Origin: Phormidium tenue FACHB-1052
Lineage (GTDB): Bacteria > Cyanobacteriota > Cyanobacteriia > Phormidesmidales > Phormidesmidaceae
DNA length: 64,000 nucleotides
Reading direction: 5' to 3'
NCBI RefSeq assembly: GCF_014696675.1
Contig: NZ_JACJQN010000021.1
Location: 1-64,000, forward strand
Shown: positions 37,253 to 46,930 of the stretch, piece by piece
Position numbering within the stretch: position 1 is the first letter of the stretch
Layout: every line of letters starts with the position of its first letter
The notes under the pieces: generated by a model
Database searches by the model: none
What the model saw: only the letters and a program-made list of their open reading frames with translations
What the model was told of the DNA's origin: nothing
Program-made: the position numbers and the translations under genes

Positions 37253-37413
37253 AAGCCACATTTGTTTAACTTAGACCTATTTGACGATCGTTTGCATTAC
37301 GAATTTTTACAGGCAGTTACTCAACGTTATGCCTTCTCAGGTTCTTCGCAGAATTGATCGGGGAATTTACCATTGCGCCCCTACTGCCTAGGGCAAAGAC
37401 GCAACGGTAGGCG

Positions 37414-38271
37414 TTATTTGGCTGCCATCCGAGTTAGCAGCACTGGGCAGGGGGCATACACCCGCACAAAGTCGGTCAGCGACTCGCCCAGCACTTTGTC
37501 TAGGTCGGGTAGACCCTTGGCGATGGTCGGTCGGCGATCGGGGGAACCCAGAATGATCAGATCCACATTGCGCTCTTCGGCTAGCTGGCAGATGCGGCGA
37601 CCCGGCTTACCCTCGGGGGCCGACAGCTTGTAGGCGATACCATACCGTTTTGCTTCAGCCGCCGCTGCTGTCAAAATTGGGTCTTGGTTGGGGTCGGCGC
37701 TGACCACGTCAAAGGGCTTGGTTTTGAGGCTAGAGACGCTGTGTACCAGGGTTAGCTCACCGCCCTTAACATCGCGCAACAGAGAAATAGCAATATTTAG
37801 TCCTTCGCGCGCTGAGTCAGATTTATCCATTGCCACCATGACTCGCTTGATCGGACGAATGCTGTAGAGATCGTCTTTCACCAGCAGCATGGGCCGCGAC
37901 GACAGCTGAAACACATACTGACTGACAGAATTTTCGAGAATCGCCTTGAGCCCCTGCAACCCGCGCGAGCCCATGATGATCAGATCGGCATTGACCTCAT
38001 CAGCCACCTGGATCACCACATCTTTGGGGTCGCCCTCCCGCAATACGGCGTTTACCCGACCGGGGTCGAGGTTGAGGTTGGTGATGGCATTGGCCAGGGT
38101 GCGCCCGCCCGCCTCCCAGCGCTCGGCCATAGTCTCCGCAGACACCTGGGATGGCACTACATGGAGCACCGTCACTGAAGCTCGCTGCACTAAGGGAATC
38201 TCCATTAGCGCTTTCATCATGGCTTCGGTGTTGCCAGTGCCAGAGTCGGCCAAAAGAATTTTTTCGATCAT
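37414..38271 (-). CDS. Tandem-domain universal stress protein
   Basis: A 285-residue protein with two USP domains. The first (1-145) has LLADSGTGNTEA, TVLHVVPSQ and LIIMGSRGLQGLKAILENSVSQYVFQL, close to the ATP-binding G-2x-G-9x-G/S motif. The second (about 150-285; VMVAMDKSDSAREGLN, LIILGSPDRRPTI) has lost that motif. Start ATG is preceded by GAGG. Stress-related signalling role is by family only. Confidence 0.92.
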   Translation of the reverse strand: MIEKILLADSGTGNTEAMMKALMEIPLVQRASVTVLHVVPSQVSAETMAERWEAGGRTLANAITNLNLDPGRVNAVLREGDPKDVVIQVADEVNADLIIMGSRGLQGLKAILENSVSQYVFQLSSRPMLLVKDDLYSIRPIKRVMVAMDKSDSAREGLNIAISLLRDVKGGELTLVHSVSSLKTKPFDVVSADPNQDPILTAAAAEAKRYGIAYKLSAPEGKPGRRICQLAEERNVDLIILGSPDRRPTIAKGLPDLDKVLGESLTDFVRVYAPCPVLLTRMAAK

Positions 38272-38503
38272 GGTGTCCTCGTATGGTTGCGCTTAAGGGT
38301 TGAGAGCGATGGGAACGTTATTCAGAGCCAAGGCCCCTTAAAAATTCTGAGGTGAGGCCTTCCCACCCATCTCAAACCATCGGCTCAAGGGGGGATAAAA
38401 CTGAGCTAAGGTGTTCTCAATCATCATAGGCACTGGGTTTGAGCCTATTTTGGCGCGATTCATAATTTGTAGTAGAGTCGGCCCGCTGGTTGGCGGCCCC
38501 TAG

Positions 38504-38923
38504 ATGAAACAGTCCCACTGGTATGAGCACCGGGTCGTTGTCCAGCCCCACCACACCGATTATGCGGGCATTGTCTGGCACGGCACCTATATCGCCTGGA
38601 TGGAGGAAGCGCGGGTGAACTACCTCAGCGACTGCGGGCTCACCTTTGCGGACTGGGTGAAGGCCGGGGTGGATTTACCCGTGGTCGATTTGGGGTTGAA
38701 ATATCGGCGATCGCTCGCCCTCGGCGACACTGCCCTAGTCAAAGCCCGCCTTGAACCGGCTAAGGGAGTTCGCATCCTCTGGCACTACGACATTCAAAAT
38801 GCTGCCACCCAAGAGACCTGCATCGAGGGCACCGTCACACTGGCCCCAGTAGACTTCAAAACTCGCCGCATACTGCGCCGTCTGCCAGAGGACCTACAGA
38901 CTGCCCTCAATTCTATTCTCTAA
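38504..38923 (+). CDS. 4HBT-type acyl-CoA thioesterase
   Basis: A 139-residue hot-dog-fold thioesterase. HHTDYAGIVWHGTYIAWMEEAR is the 4-hydroxybenzoyl-CoA thioesterase signature with the catalytic Asp. In cyanobacteria a member of this family is the 1,4-dihydroxy-2-naphthoyl-CoA thioesterase of phylloquinone synthesis; this gene is a good candidate, but no menaquinone-pathway neighbour confirms it. Confidence 0.88.
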   Translation: MKQSHWYEHRVVVQPHHTDYAGIVWHGTYIAWMEEARVNYLSDCGLTFADWVKAGVDLPVVDLGLKYRRSLALGDTALVKARLEPAKGVRILWHYDIQNAATQETCIEGTVTLAPVDFKTRRILRRLPEDLQTALNSIL

Positions 38924-38974
38924 AGCGTTAGCTCCCCTAAGACACAGCCCCAAAACTTTGCCTCAAAACTTTTG

Positions 38975-39000
38975 TAGGATGAGCAAAGCGCAGCGTGCCC
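38975..39000. repeat. Dispersed cyanobacterial repeat
   Basis: GTAGGATGAGCAAAGCGCAG followed by CGTGCCCA, a motif often found scattered between cyanobacterial genes. It lies between the thioesterase and pentapeptide genes. Only one copy was noticed in the window. Confidence 0.4.
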
Positions 39001-39070
39001 ATTCAGCCCTAGATCGCCGATCTGATGGGTACGATCTAGCGTCCTCTGCCCATCTACGGTTGCCTCGAAT

Positions 39071-39577
39071 ATGTTTCTTCCCCTCCCCCAAGCCTTTGCT
39101 GTCATTTGCGCCCTAGTCGTCATGCTGGCTGGCTGGCTCGGCGTTGCCCCCACCGCCCACGCCCAAGAGAATACGGTCGATTACACCCTCACCGACCTCA
39201 GTTTTCGCGACTTCTCGGGCAAGCAGCTTTCGGGTACCTCCTTTGCGGCGGCAGAAATGCGGGAGGCCAACTTCGAGAAAGCCGACCTGAGTAAGACCAT
39301 TCTCACCAAGGCGTCGTTTTTGCGGGCTAACCTGGCTGGGGCCAACCTAACAGGCACCTTTGCCGATCGCGTCATTTTTGACGGGGCTGACCTCTCTAAT
39401 GCTCTCTTTATCGACGCGCTGCTCACCAGCAGCAGCTTTGGCGATGCCAATATTACCGGGGCCGATTTCTCCGGGGCAATTGTCGATCGCTTTCAAACTG
39501 CGCAGATGTGCAAGCACGCCGACGGGGTGAACGAGACCACTGGGGTGGCGACGAGGGATAGTTTGGGCTGTCGGTAG
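39071..39577 (+). CDS. Exported pentapeptide-repeat protein, likely thylakoid lumenal
   Basis: A 168-residue protein with a signal peptide (PTAHA-QE near residue 32). The body is a right-handed beta-helix of A(D/N)LxX pentapeptides: FSGKQLSGTSFAAAEMREANFEKADLSKTILTKASFLRANLAGANL. The C-terminus holds two Cys (QMCKHAD, DSLGCR) that could form a disulfide. Family knowledge: similar lumenal pentapeptide proteins occur in plants and cyanobacteria; function unknown. Confidence 0.88.
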   Translation: MFLPLPQAFAVICALVVMLAGWLGVAPTAHAQENTVDYTLTDLSFRDFSGKQLSGTSFAAAEMREANFEKADLSKTILTKASFLRANLAGANLTGTFADRVIFDGADLSNALFIDALLTSSSFGDANITGADFSGAIVDRFQTAQMCKHADGVNETTGVATRDSLGCR

Positions 39578-39585
39578 GGGGGTAG

Positions 39586-39652
39586 ATGAGTGGGCGGGTG
39601 GATGGGTGGATGGGTAGGGCGAAGTCGCCACCGTAGGGTGGGCAGTGCCCAC
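39586..39652. repeat. GGATGG repeats and an inverted dispersed repeat
   Basis: GGGTGGATGGGTGGATGGG units at about 39,594-39,617, then GTAGGGTGGGCAGTGCCCAC (39633-39652), which is the inverse copy (19 of 20 positions) of the sequence at 36099-36118. Located between convergent genes. Confidence 0.6.
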
Positions 39653-39682
39653 CATTAGGGAAAAAGTTCTCCAGAAGTCGCC

Positions 39683-41302
39683 TCAGACTGCGATCGCGCC
39701 CAACCCAGCCGAGTCAAAGTGTTTTTGCAGAGTGGCCTTAGGCAGCGGCCCTAGCAGGTGATCCCAGGGCAGGGGGCGATCGAGATCCCAGTCTTCGTGG
39801 ACGTAGTAGTCTAGCGGCGGAATTTGGCCCTGGAAGTCTTTGAAAGCGCGGCGGTAGCTGCCTAGAGTGTCGCCATAGTGGCGGACGCGTTCGAGCACGG
39901 GGCCGAGGCGGCGATCGCCCCGCGAAATCAACGCCTGAATCACCGACCAGTTGTAGCTCTCGGGCCGAAAGTCGATGCCCTTCGAGCGCAGGTGCTTTTG
40001 CAGATACTTGAGCCGCTTTTCGGCTTCGCGGTTGACCCCGCACCATTGAAACGGAGTGTGGGCTTTAGGCACAAAGGTGCTGCACCCAAAGGTGAGCCGC
40101 AGCCCCGGGGCAGCTTTCTTAAGCCGCAGCATCAGGGCGACGGTCTGCTCCAGATCATCCATGGTTTCGCCAGGAATACCCGCCATGCCGTAGAGCTTCA
40201 TAGCGCTGAGGCCACCAGCTTTGGCGTTGACGGCAGCATGCTCAATATCGTCGGTTTCGAGTTTTTTGTTGACGATGTGGCGCACCCGTTCTGACCCACT
40301 CTCGATCGCAATGGTGATCGAGCGGCTGTCGTGGCGGGTCAGGGTCTCAGCCAGCTTGGGGGTGACAGTGTTAGTCCGCACCGAGGAAAGGCTGATCCGT
40401 ACATCGTCAAACTGAGGTCTATTTAAATAGTCAAGCAGTTGGTCAAATTCGGGATGCTGGGTGACTGAAGCCCCAAGCAATCCCAGGCGACTGGTGACGG
40501 CAAGCCCCTGCTCAATCGCGGGGATCAAGGACGCTTCTAGGCTGGCGGGGCGAAAGGGTAGCGTCAGGTAGCTGGCCAGGCAAAAGCGGCACATCTCTGG
40601 ACAGCTGCGCACCACCTCCACCATGTAGATGTTTTCCCAGGCGGCGTGGGGGGTGACAACGGTTGAGGCCGACAGCACATTGCCTCGGTAGGTCTGCTTT
40701 TGCACCGCAGCGGAGATATCGGCATCGACTGGGGCGATCGCCCGGACACCCCCCGTTGGCCCATCGTAGGTAACCTCGTACAGAGAGGGGACATAAATGC
40801 CCGGCACTCTCGCTAAGCGGCGCAGGGTTTCGGTACGGGAGGCAGATTTTAGCTCGACCAAGGCATCAACGAAATCATCTAGTAGAGTCTCGCCATCCCC
40901 CAGCAAAATTACGTCAAAGAAGTCAGCAAAGGGTTCGGGGTTGGCGGTGAGCACTGGGCCGCCGCCAAAAACCAGGGGGTGGTCGGCGGTGCGATCGCTC
41001 GCAAACAGCGGAATATCGAGCTGCTCTAGCAGCGTCAGCAGGTTGGCGTAGTCCAATTCCCACGACAGCGAAAAACCCAGCACATCAGCTACCGCAGGCA
41101 GCGGCTCATGGCCGTCGGTAAACAGCCGACTCACCTGAACATCGCCGCGACGGGCCAGCGTGGCCCACACCACCTGATAGCCCAGACTGGTAATGCCCAC
41201 GCTGTACTCGTTAGGAAAGGCAAACACCACCGCCAGCGCACCCTCCTGGGGAGCGGCGGGTTCAAACAGCAGAGTTTCATCCTGAAGGGGAAGGGAGGGC
41301 AC
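39683..41302 (-). CDS. B12-binding-domain radical SAM protein
   Basis: About 539 residues from GTG 41302 (MPSLPLQDETLLFEP); the frame runs upstream to 41485, but homologues as I remember them begin near this point. An N-terminal B12-binding-like Rossmann region (FPNEYSVGITSLGYQVVWATLA, FGFSLSW-type strand) precedes the radical SAM core with the Fe-S motif CPEMCRFC and SAM-site strands (GLLGASVTQHPEF, IAIESGSERVR). It matches the TIGR03960-like group; substrate unknown. Contributes no obvious operon. Confidence 0.9.
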   Translation of the reverse strand: MPSLPLQDETLLFEPAAPQEGALAVVFAFPNEYSVGITSLGYQVVWATLARRGDVQVSRLFTDGHEPLPAVADVLGFSLSWELDYANLLTLLEQLDIPLFASDRTADHPLVFGGGPVLTANPEPFADFFDVILLGDGETLLDDFVDALVELKSASRTETLRRLARVPGIYVPSLYEVTYDGPTGGVRAIAPVDADISAAVQKQTYRGNVLSASTVVTPHAAWENIYMVEVVRSCPEMCRFCLASYLTLPFRPASLEASLIPAIEQGLAVTSRLGLLGASVTQHPEFDQLLDYLNRPQFDDVRISLSSVRTNTVTPKLAETLTRHDSRSITIAIESGSERVRHIVNKKLETDDIEHAAVNAKAGGLSAMKLYGMAGIPGETMDDLEQTVALMLRLKKAAPGLRLTFGCSTFVPKAHTPFQWCGVNREAEKRLKYLQKHLRSKGIDFRPESYNWSVIQALISRGDRRLGPVLERVRHYGDTLGSYRRAFKDFQGQIPPLDYYVHEDWDLDRPLPWDHLLGPLPKATLQKHFDSAGLGAIAV

Positions 41303-41663
41303 GAGCAAGATTACGCAAATTAAGGCTTCTTTAGTGTAGTCAGTGGCAGGCGTCTTCACCCAGGCAGGCATTGACAAGCAGTCGGTAGAATTACAGGCCG
41401 CACAACAACGCTTTATCAAAGCCTGGGGCGGCACAGCCACCCATCGACCCAGGGAGGTTAGAAAACGATACGTCTGCTCACACAAACCCAGCTTGGCTCA
41501 GTTGATTTGCGCAGGCGGTGAGGTTTTCCCTAGGCAAGATGTCGTAAAAGCACGGTGTCAACTCAGAATGTATAAACCTACGATTAAGACAACGCGATCT
41601 ACCCGACTCTCCCACCGTGAAAACACTTCGTTAAACGCTACCGCAGCAGTGCGGCCTCGGCCT

Positions 41664-42620
41664 ATGACTTCCTCTATGCCTCCCATTCGCCCCACCTATA
41701 TTCTTGCCGACGAGACTACGGTGAGCGTCCCCCGAGATCCATCTCTGCTAGCCCAGGCCGAGCGCATTGCTGAGGGCTACCACAAGTGCCAGGCGGCGGA
41801 AGCTTCGCAGTGGCTCAAGCAGGGGCTCGCCCATCTGCGGCAGGGGCAATACACTCCGGCCCTATCGCTGTTGCAGCAGGCGCTGCAGAGCTACCGCAAC
41901 CTGGGTGACAAAGAGCGCCAGGCCAAGGTGTTGCTGACTCTGGCCAGCCTGTATTACCGAGTGGCCGACTACCTGTGGGCGGCAGACTACGGACGGCAGT
42001 GCCTGCGTATTGCTCGCGAGCTGGGCGACGATGCGATCATGCAGCAGACCCTGGGCCACTTGGGCAACTGCTATCGCCACTTGGGCAACCTGCAGCGGGC
42101 GCTGGAGTATATGGGCCAAAGCCTGACCCTAGCCAAGAAAATCGGCGATCGCCCCGGCGAAATGCGATCGCTTAACAACCTGGCGATGGTCTACCGGGCC
42201 AAGGGGCTCACCCGTCAGGCTGCGACTCTCTACGAAGCCAGTCTGATGATGGCCACCAGCCTGGGCGATCGCACCACCAAGCTGCAAATTTTGCAAAACC
42301 TGGGCAACACCTATCTCACCCTGCGGGAGCATCCCCAGGCGATCGACTGCTACGAGCGCTTTCTGGCCATTAGCGAAGGCGGCGAAGGATCTACCGACAA
42401 CCGCACCAACCGCCGCATTCTCACCCAGCTCACCCTGGCCAGCATTGCCATGGGCGACCACAACCGGGCGATCGTGCATCTTCAGCACCATCTGTCGATC
42501 GCCTGCTCCCTGGGCGACACCAAAGGGGCCGCTGTTCTACTCGATGACCTCAAGCGCAGCTATGTTGCCCTCAGTGAAGCGCGAGTGGCGGTGCTGCGGC
42601 CCGAACTGACCTCAATGTAG
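41664..42620 (+). CDS. Tetratricopeptide-repeat protein
   Basis: About 318 residues from ATG 41664 (MTSSMPPIRPTYIL). The frame runs upstream to 41343, overlapping the divergent radical SAM gene, but the extra codons lack protein character. At least five TPR/TPR-like helices pairs are visible between about 45 and 280 (LRQGQYTPALSLLQQALQ, LASLYYRVADYLWAADYGRQCL, LGNCYRHLGNLQRALEYMGQS, LNNLAMVYRAKGLTRQAATLYEASL, LGNTYLTLREHPQAIDCYERFL). A scaffold for protein-protein contacts; partner unknown. Confidence 0.85.
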   Translation: MTSSMPPIRPTYILADETTVSVPRDPSLLAQAERIAEGYHKCQAAEASQWLKQGLAHLRQGQYTPALSLLQQALQSYRNLGDKERQAKVLLTLASLYYRVADYLWAADYGRQCLRIARELGDDAIMQQTLGHLGNCYRHLGNLQRALEYMGQSLTLAKKIGDRPGEMRSLNNLAMVYRAKGLTRQAATLYEASLMMATSLGDRTTKLQILQNLGNTYLTLREHPQAIDCYERFLAISEGGEGSTDNRTNRRILTQLTLASIAMGDHNRAIVHLQHHLSIACSLGDTKGAAVLLDDLKRSYVALSEARVAVLRPELTSM

Positions 42621-42653
42621 TCCATCACGCTTAAATCTCCTCTCTAGAACACA

Positions 42654-42683
42654 AAAAGGGGGCCGCGATCGCGGCCCCCTTTT
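42654..42683. terminator. Perfect 30-base bidirectional terminator containing HIP1
   Basis: AAAAGGGGG-CC-GCGATCGC-GG-CCCCCTTTT, symmetrical throughout. It lies between the convergent TPR and gap2 genes, so it can stop both transcripts. The centre of the stem is the cyanobacterial octamer GCGATCGC. Confidence 0.92.
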
Positions 42684-42722
42684 CCTAATGGTTAGGGAAT
42701 TGAGCTAGCGGAGTGCCGCTGT

Positions 42723-43736
42723 CTACTTCCAGTTAGCGGCTACCATCTCAGCCAGGTCAACGACGCGCTGGCTATAGCCCCACTCGTTGTCGTACCAGGC
42801 CACCACTTTCACCATGTCGCCGCCCATCACCATGGTCAGGCTAGAGTCAACGATCGAAGACTCGTCGGTCTTGCGGTAGTCGATGGAGACCAGAGGTAGG
42901 TCACTGTAGGCCAGAATGCCCTTCATGGGGCCTTCAGCGGCGGACTTCAGCGCTTGGTTAACCTGGTCAGCGATCGCAGGCTTCTCCACCTGAACCACCA
43001 GGTCGACCACCGACACGTTGGGGGTGGGCACGCGCAGGGCGATGCCGTTCAGCTTGCCCGCCATTTCAGGAATCACCAGAGCCACAGCCTGAGCTGCCCC
43101 GGTGGTGGTAGGCACAATGTTGAGTGCCGCAGCACGGGCCCGACGCAGGTCGCGGTGGCTAGCATCGAGCAACCGCTGGTCGCCGGTGTAGCTGTGGGTG
43201 GTGGTCATCGTGCCTTTGATGATGCCAAAGGTGTCGTTGAGCACCTTGACCACAGGGGCCAGGCAGTTGGTGGTGCAGCTAGCGTTGCTGACCACGTTGT
43301 GGCGATCGTGGGTGTACTCTTGGTGGTTGACGCCCATGACGTAGGTGCCAATGCCGCCGCCTTTGCCCGGCGCGGTGATCAGCACTTTTTTAGCGCCCGC
43401 TTCGATGTGGCGAGAGGCACCCTCTTCGCTGACGAAAACCCCGGTGGACTCAATTACCAAGTCAATATCCCAGGCGGCCCAGGGCAGGTTGTTGGGGTTG
43501 CGATCGGAGTAGCACTTAATAGTCTTGCCGTTGACGATCAGGGTGTCTTCGCCGGCGCTGACATCGGCATCAAGGCGACCCAGCATCGAGTCATACTTCA
43601 ACAGGTGGGAGTTAGTCTTAGGATCAGACGTATCGTTAATAGCGACCACCTCAAGCTGGCTGTTCTCGCGCGTCAACCAGCAGCGCAGAAAATTACGGCC
43701 AATGCGGCCAAAACCATTAATTGCTACTCTAACCAC
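42723..43736 (-). CDS. gap2: Glyceraldehyde-3-phosphate dehydrogenase, Gap2 type
   Basis: A 337-residue GAPDH. NAD(P) loop [13 protein letters not shown], substrate and coenzyme region [20 protein letters not shown] (the Gap2/GapA form that can use NADPH in the Calvin cycle), active-site SNASCTTNC with Cys154, and [26 protein letters not shown] start with GAGGG nine bases upstream. The Gap2 call rests on the [17 protein letters not shown] motif. Confidence 0.97.
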   Translation of the reverse strand: MVRVAINGFGRIGRNFLRCWLTRENSQLEVVAINDTSDPKTNSHLLKYDSMLGRLDADVSAGEDTLIVNGKTIKCYSDRNPNNLPWAAWDIDLVIESTGVFVSEEGASRHIEAGAKKVLITAPGKGGGIGTYVMGVNHQEYTHDRHNVVSNASCTTNCLAPVVKVLNDTFGIIKGTMTTTHSYTGDQRLLDASHRDLRRARAAALNIVPTTTGAAQAVALVIPEMAGKLNGIALRVPTPNVSVVDLVVQVEKPAIADQVNQALKSAAEGPMKGILAYSDLPLVSIDYRKTDESSIVDSSLTMVMGGDMVKVVAWYDNEWGYSQRVVDLAEMVAANWK

Positions 43737-44281
43737 TGCGTTTAACCCTCTGTTGTAGTCGGAACTAGGTATCTATTCTTAGACGACACCATAATATCGC
43801 AAAGCATGATCTACTTTATAGGGGTCGGCTATTGAACTGAATCTATCTAAAACTCAAAGTATCCTCCGAAGGCTCTATGACTAGGTAAGAGCGATCGCCC
43901 TATCCATTGGCAAACGATGGAATCAGTTCCCAGCAACAGCATAAGTATTTCTACTTTATCCATTCCTTTTACATAGAAAATTGATATGCCGTCCTGATAG
44001 ACACTTTTGTTGGGCGCTTTATATATAGAAAAAGATTGGCCTGAGCGCACCTTAGGCCTTCCCCATGCTCCCTGACTGAAATTGGTAAGCCTGTGGTGAG
44101 GCACCTTTTTAGATGGTTAACCAGACTATCGTCCGCAACGCATCTGCCTTGGGGATCACAATTGAAAGCCCGTCAAACGACCGCCCAGCCAGGCTAATAC
44201 CGATGTTTAGGCCAATTCGGCAATTCTTGCTATGATTACGCCTGACACTTGGTGTGGTGTGGTGTTGTAAGGAGTGTAACG
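43737..44281. other. Divergent intergenic region between gap2 and murC
   Basis: About 545 bases without a supportable gene. A TATGAT box at 44231-44236 precedes murC, without a clear -35. An 85-codon minus-strand frame at 43847-44104 has no ribosome-binding site and is not called. Promoters of both gap2 and murC must lie here. Confidence 0.45.
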
Positions 44282-45799
44282 ATGCCGATTTCCGTAGATT
44301 TTACCGGCAGACCCTTTCATTTCATTGGGATAGGGGGCATTGGCATGTCGGCACTGGCCTACATCTTGACCAAACGCAACCTGCCCGTATCAGGATCTGA
44401 CCTGCGCTTAACCCACATCACCCGTCGCCTGCAAGAGGCCGGGGCCCACATCTTTTGGCAGCAAGAAGCCGCGAACCTAAGTTACTTTCTCACCACCAAT
44501 CAGCCAGCCCTCACCGCCGCCGGTCGCAACGGCTCTAGCGTAGCGGTGGCTGCGCCGGTTATAGCTTCAGACGCGAGTCCCCAAGTGGTTTGTTCCACTG
44601 CGATCGACACCCGTAACCCGGAATATCAGGCGGCTTTAGAGCTGGGTTGCCCAATTCTGCACCGCTCTGACCTGCTGGCCGCCCTCATTCAGGAGTACAG
44701 CAGCATCGCCGTTGCTGGTACCCACGGCAAAACCACCACCAGCAGCATGATCGGCCACTTGCTGCTCAATGCCAACCTCGACCCTACCATTGTGGTGGGC
44801 GGTGAAGTATCGAGCTGGGGCGGCAATGCTCGCCTGGGCCAAGGGCCCTACTTAGTTGCCGAGGCCGACGAGTCTGATGGCACCCTATCGAAGCTGTCAG
44901 CCAGCATTGGCGTTGTCACTAACATCGAGCTAGACCACACCGACCACTACCGCGACCTGGAAGATGTGGTGCAGATCTTTCAAACCTTCCAGCGCCAGTG
45001 TGGTCTGTTGGTCGCCAGCGCCGACTGTGAGGTGGTACGCACCAGCCTCAAGCCCGATGTCACCTATAGCCTTAGCCCCGATAACGGCGCGACGTATCAC
45101 GTTACCGACTTGCAGTTTGGAGCCGAGGGCACCTCAGCCCTGGTTTGGGAACTGGGTCAGCCCTTGGGTCGCCTCCGTCTGCGAGTGCTAGGCTGCCACA
45201 ACCTCAGCAACGCCTTAGCGGCTGTGGCCGTCGGGCGGCACCTGGGCATCGCTTTTGATCAAATTGCCGAGGGGTTAGAGAATTTTTGCGGCGCTCGCCG
45301 TCGATTTGAGCATCGGGGCAGCTACAACGGCATTCAGTTTTTTGATGACTATGCCCACCACCCCAGCGAGATTCGCGCCACCCTGGCAGCGGCTCGCATT
45401 AAAGCCGATCAGACTCTGCCAATCGACAGCCGTCAGGATAACCGCCGCGTGGTGGCGGTGTTTCAGCCCCACCGATTTAGCCGTACGGCAGCGCTACTGA
45501 ACGATTTTACCGATGCTTTTGTAGATGCCGACCAGGTAATCATGGCCGACATCTACAGCGCGGGCGAGAAAAATACCTTTGGAGTATCGGGTCGCCAACT
45601 AGCTGATGCCGTAAGCCACGCTCATCCAAGGGTTTTGTACGGCCACACCTTAGACGACATTCAGGCCGCTCTGGCCCACAGCCTGCGGCCCGGCGATCTG
45701 GTGATGTTTATGGGGGCGGGCAACCTCAACCAGATCATCCCTCAGGTGATGGCTTACTACGCGGAGGCCGAGGTGCCCTCGCTGCAAGAGGCCTGTTAG
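44282..45799 (+). CDS. murC: UDP-N-acetylmuramate-L-alanine ligase
   Basis: A 505-residue Mur ligase that adds L-Ala to UDP-MurNAc. ATG 44282 has AAGGAG seven bases upstream, so the longer frame from 44249 is rejected. Motifs: FIGIGGIGMSALA (UDP-binding Rossmann), GTHGKTTTS (ATP loop, about 146-154), EADESDGT, and DDYAHHP in the C-terminal domain. A stretch of about 30 residues (FLTTNQPALTAAGRNGSSVAVAAPVIAS) looks inserted before CSTAID compared with typical MurC. murB follows 58 bases downstream. Confidence 0.97.
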   Translation: MPISVDFTGRPFHFIGIGGIGMSALAYILTKRNLPVSGSDLRLTHITRRLQEAGAHIFWQQEAANLSYFLTTNQPALTAAGRNGSSVAVAAPVIASDASPQVVCSTAIDTRNPEYQAALELGCPILHRSDLLAALIQEYSSIAVAGTHGKTTTSSMIGHLLLNANLDPTIVVGGEVSSWGGNARLGQGPYLVAEADESDGTLSKLSASIGVVTNIELDHTDHYRDLEDVVQIFQTFQRQCGLLVASADCEVVRTSLKPDVTYSLSPDNGATYHVTDLQFGAEGTSALVWELGQPLGRLRLRVLGCHNLSNALAAVAVGRHLGIAFDQIAEGLENFCGARRRFEHRGSYNGIQFFDDYAHHPSEIRATLAAARIKADQTLPIDSRQDNRRVVAVFQPHRFSRTAALLNDFTDAFVDADQVIMADIYSAGEKNTFGVSGRQLADAVSHAHPRVLYGHTLDDIQAALAHSLRPGDLVMFMGAGNLNQIIPQVMAYYAEAEVPSLQEAC

Positions 45800-45857
45800 G
45801 CACAGGCCTCGCAACGGAGTTGGCTAGCCTAGGGAACGACTGTTGAGAGCTGGGACT

Positions 45858-46769
45858 ATGAACCAAACCCTTGGAGTCGCTCCTGAGTTTGCCTGTCTGA
45901 AACCACAGGTGTCGCTACAGTCGCTGACCACCTTTCGGGTGGGTGGCCCGGCGGAATGGCTGGCTATGCCACGCCACCAGAGCGAGCTGGAACAGGTTTT
46001 AGACTGGGCGATCGCCGCCAACCTCAAGATCACCCCGCTGGGGGCAGGGTCGAATTTGCTGATCAGCGATCGCGGTATTCCCGGTCTGGTAATCTGTACC
46101 CGTCGCTGGCGTGGCACTGAATTTGATGCCGCTGGTCGCGTTACCGCAGCAGCGGGCGAGCCACTACCCACGCTGGCTTGGAAGGCTGCCAAGCGCGGCT
46201 GTCGCGGCCTCGAATGGGCCGTGGGCATTCCCGGCACCGTAGGCGGTGCAGTGGTGATGAATGCCGGAGCCCACGGCGGCTGCGCGGCAGAGGTGCTGAC
46301 CTCAGCCACCGTGCTCGACCCCGAGACCGGCATTCTGACCATGACACCCGCTGATTTAGCGTTTCAATACCGCACCTCCATCCTGCAAGGGGGGCGGCGG
46401 ATGGTGTTGGATGCCACCTTTCAGCTAGAGCCAGGGCATGACCCCGAAGTGGTGATGGCCGACACCCTGGCAGGCCTCAACCAGCGGCGGGCCACCCAGC
46501 CCTACGATATGCCCAACTGCGGCAGCGTGTTTCGCAACCCCTACCCCCACACCGCCGGGACGCTGATTGAGAAAACTGGGCTGAAGGGCTACCGCATTGG
46601 CAACGCCCAGGTGGCCGAGCGCCACGCCAACTTTATTTTGAATTTAGGCGGGGCCACCGCCACAGATATTCAACACCTGATTCGCCATGTGCAGGATGAA
46701 GTAGAAGCCCGCTGGGCCGTGCGCCTGCAAACCGAAGTGAAGTTTATGGGCGAGTTTCCGAGTATTTAG
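45858..46769 (+). CDS. murB: UDP-N-acetylenolpyruvoylglucosamine reductase
   Basis: A 303-residue FAD enzyme that makes UDP-MurNAc. ATG 45858 is preferred over a TTG at 45843. FAD-binding GAGSNLLISDRG, GIPGTVGGAVVMNAGAHGG, the catalytic Ser in NCGSVFRNP and the final Glu region QDEVEARWAVRLQTEVKFMG are present. Operon with murC. Confidence 0.97.
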   Translation: MNQTLGVAPEFACLKPQVSLQSLTTFRVGGPAEWLAMPRHQSELEQVLDWAIAANLKITPLGAGSNLLISDRGIPGLVICTRRWRGTEFDAAGRVTAAAGEPLPTLAWKAAKRGCRGLEWAVGIPGTVGGAVVMNAGAHGGCAAEVLTSATVLDPETGILTMTPADLAFQYRTSILQGGRRMVLDATFQLEPGHDPEVVMADTLAGLNQRRATQPYDMPNCGSVFRNPYPHTAGTLIEKTGLKGYRIGNAQVAERHANFILNLGGATATDIQHLIRHVQDEVEARWAVRLQTEVKFMGEFPSI

Positions 46770-46803
46770 AATTTCGGCGTTGCTGATCAGCAGTATGATT
46801 TGC

Positions 46804-46874
46804 CCCCCTAACCCCCCAATTCTGGGGGAATCAGACAACCTCAAAGTCCCCCAAACTTGGGGGTCGGGGGGCCG
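46804..46874. repeat. C/G-rich hairpin repeat after murB
   Basis: CCCCCTAACCCCCCAATTCTGGGGGAA-type sequence followed by the perfect hairpin CCCCCAA-AC-TTGGGGG at 46848-46863. Units of this type are common between cyanobacterial genes. It may also end murCB transcription. Confidence 0.6.
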
Positions 46875-46930
46875 ATGCAGCAACCGTTGCTTTTGCAGAT
46901 TCATCCCTTGATTCAGCAACGCCAGAATTT

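Noticed and set aside
43847..44104. 85-codon minus-strand frame between gap2 and murC
   Set aside because: No ribosome-binding site and no recognizable sequence pattern.
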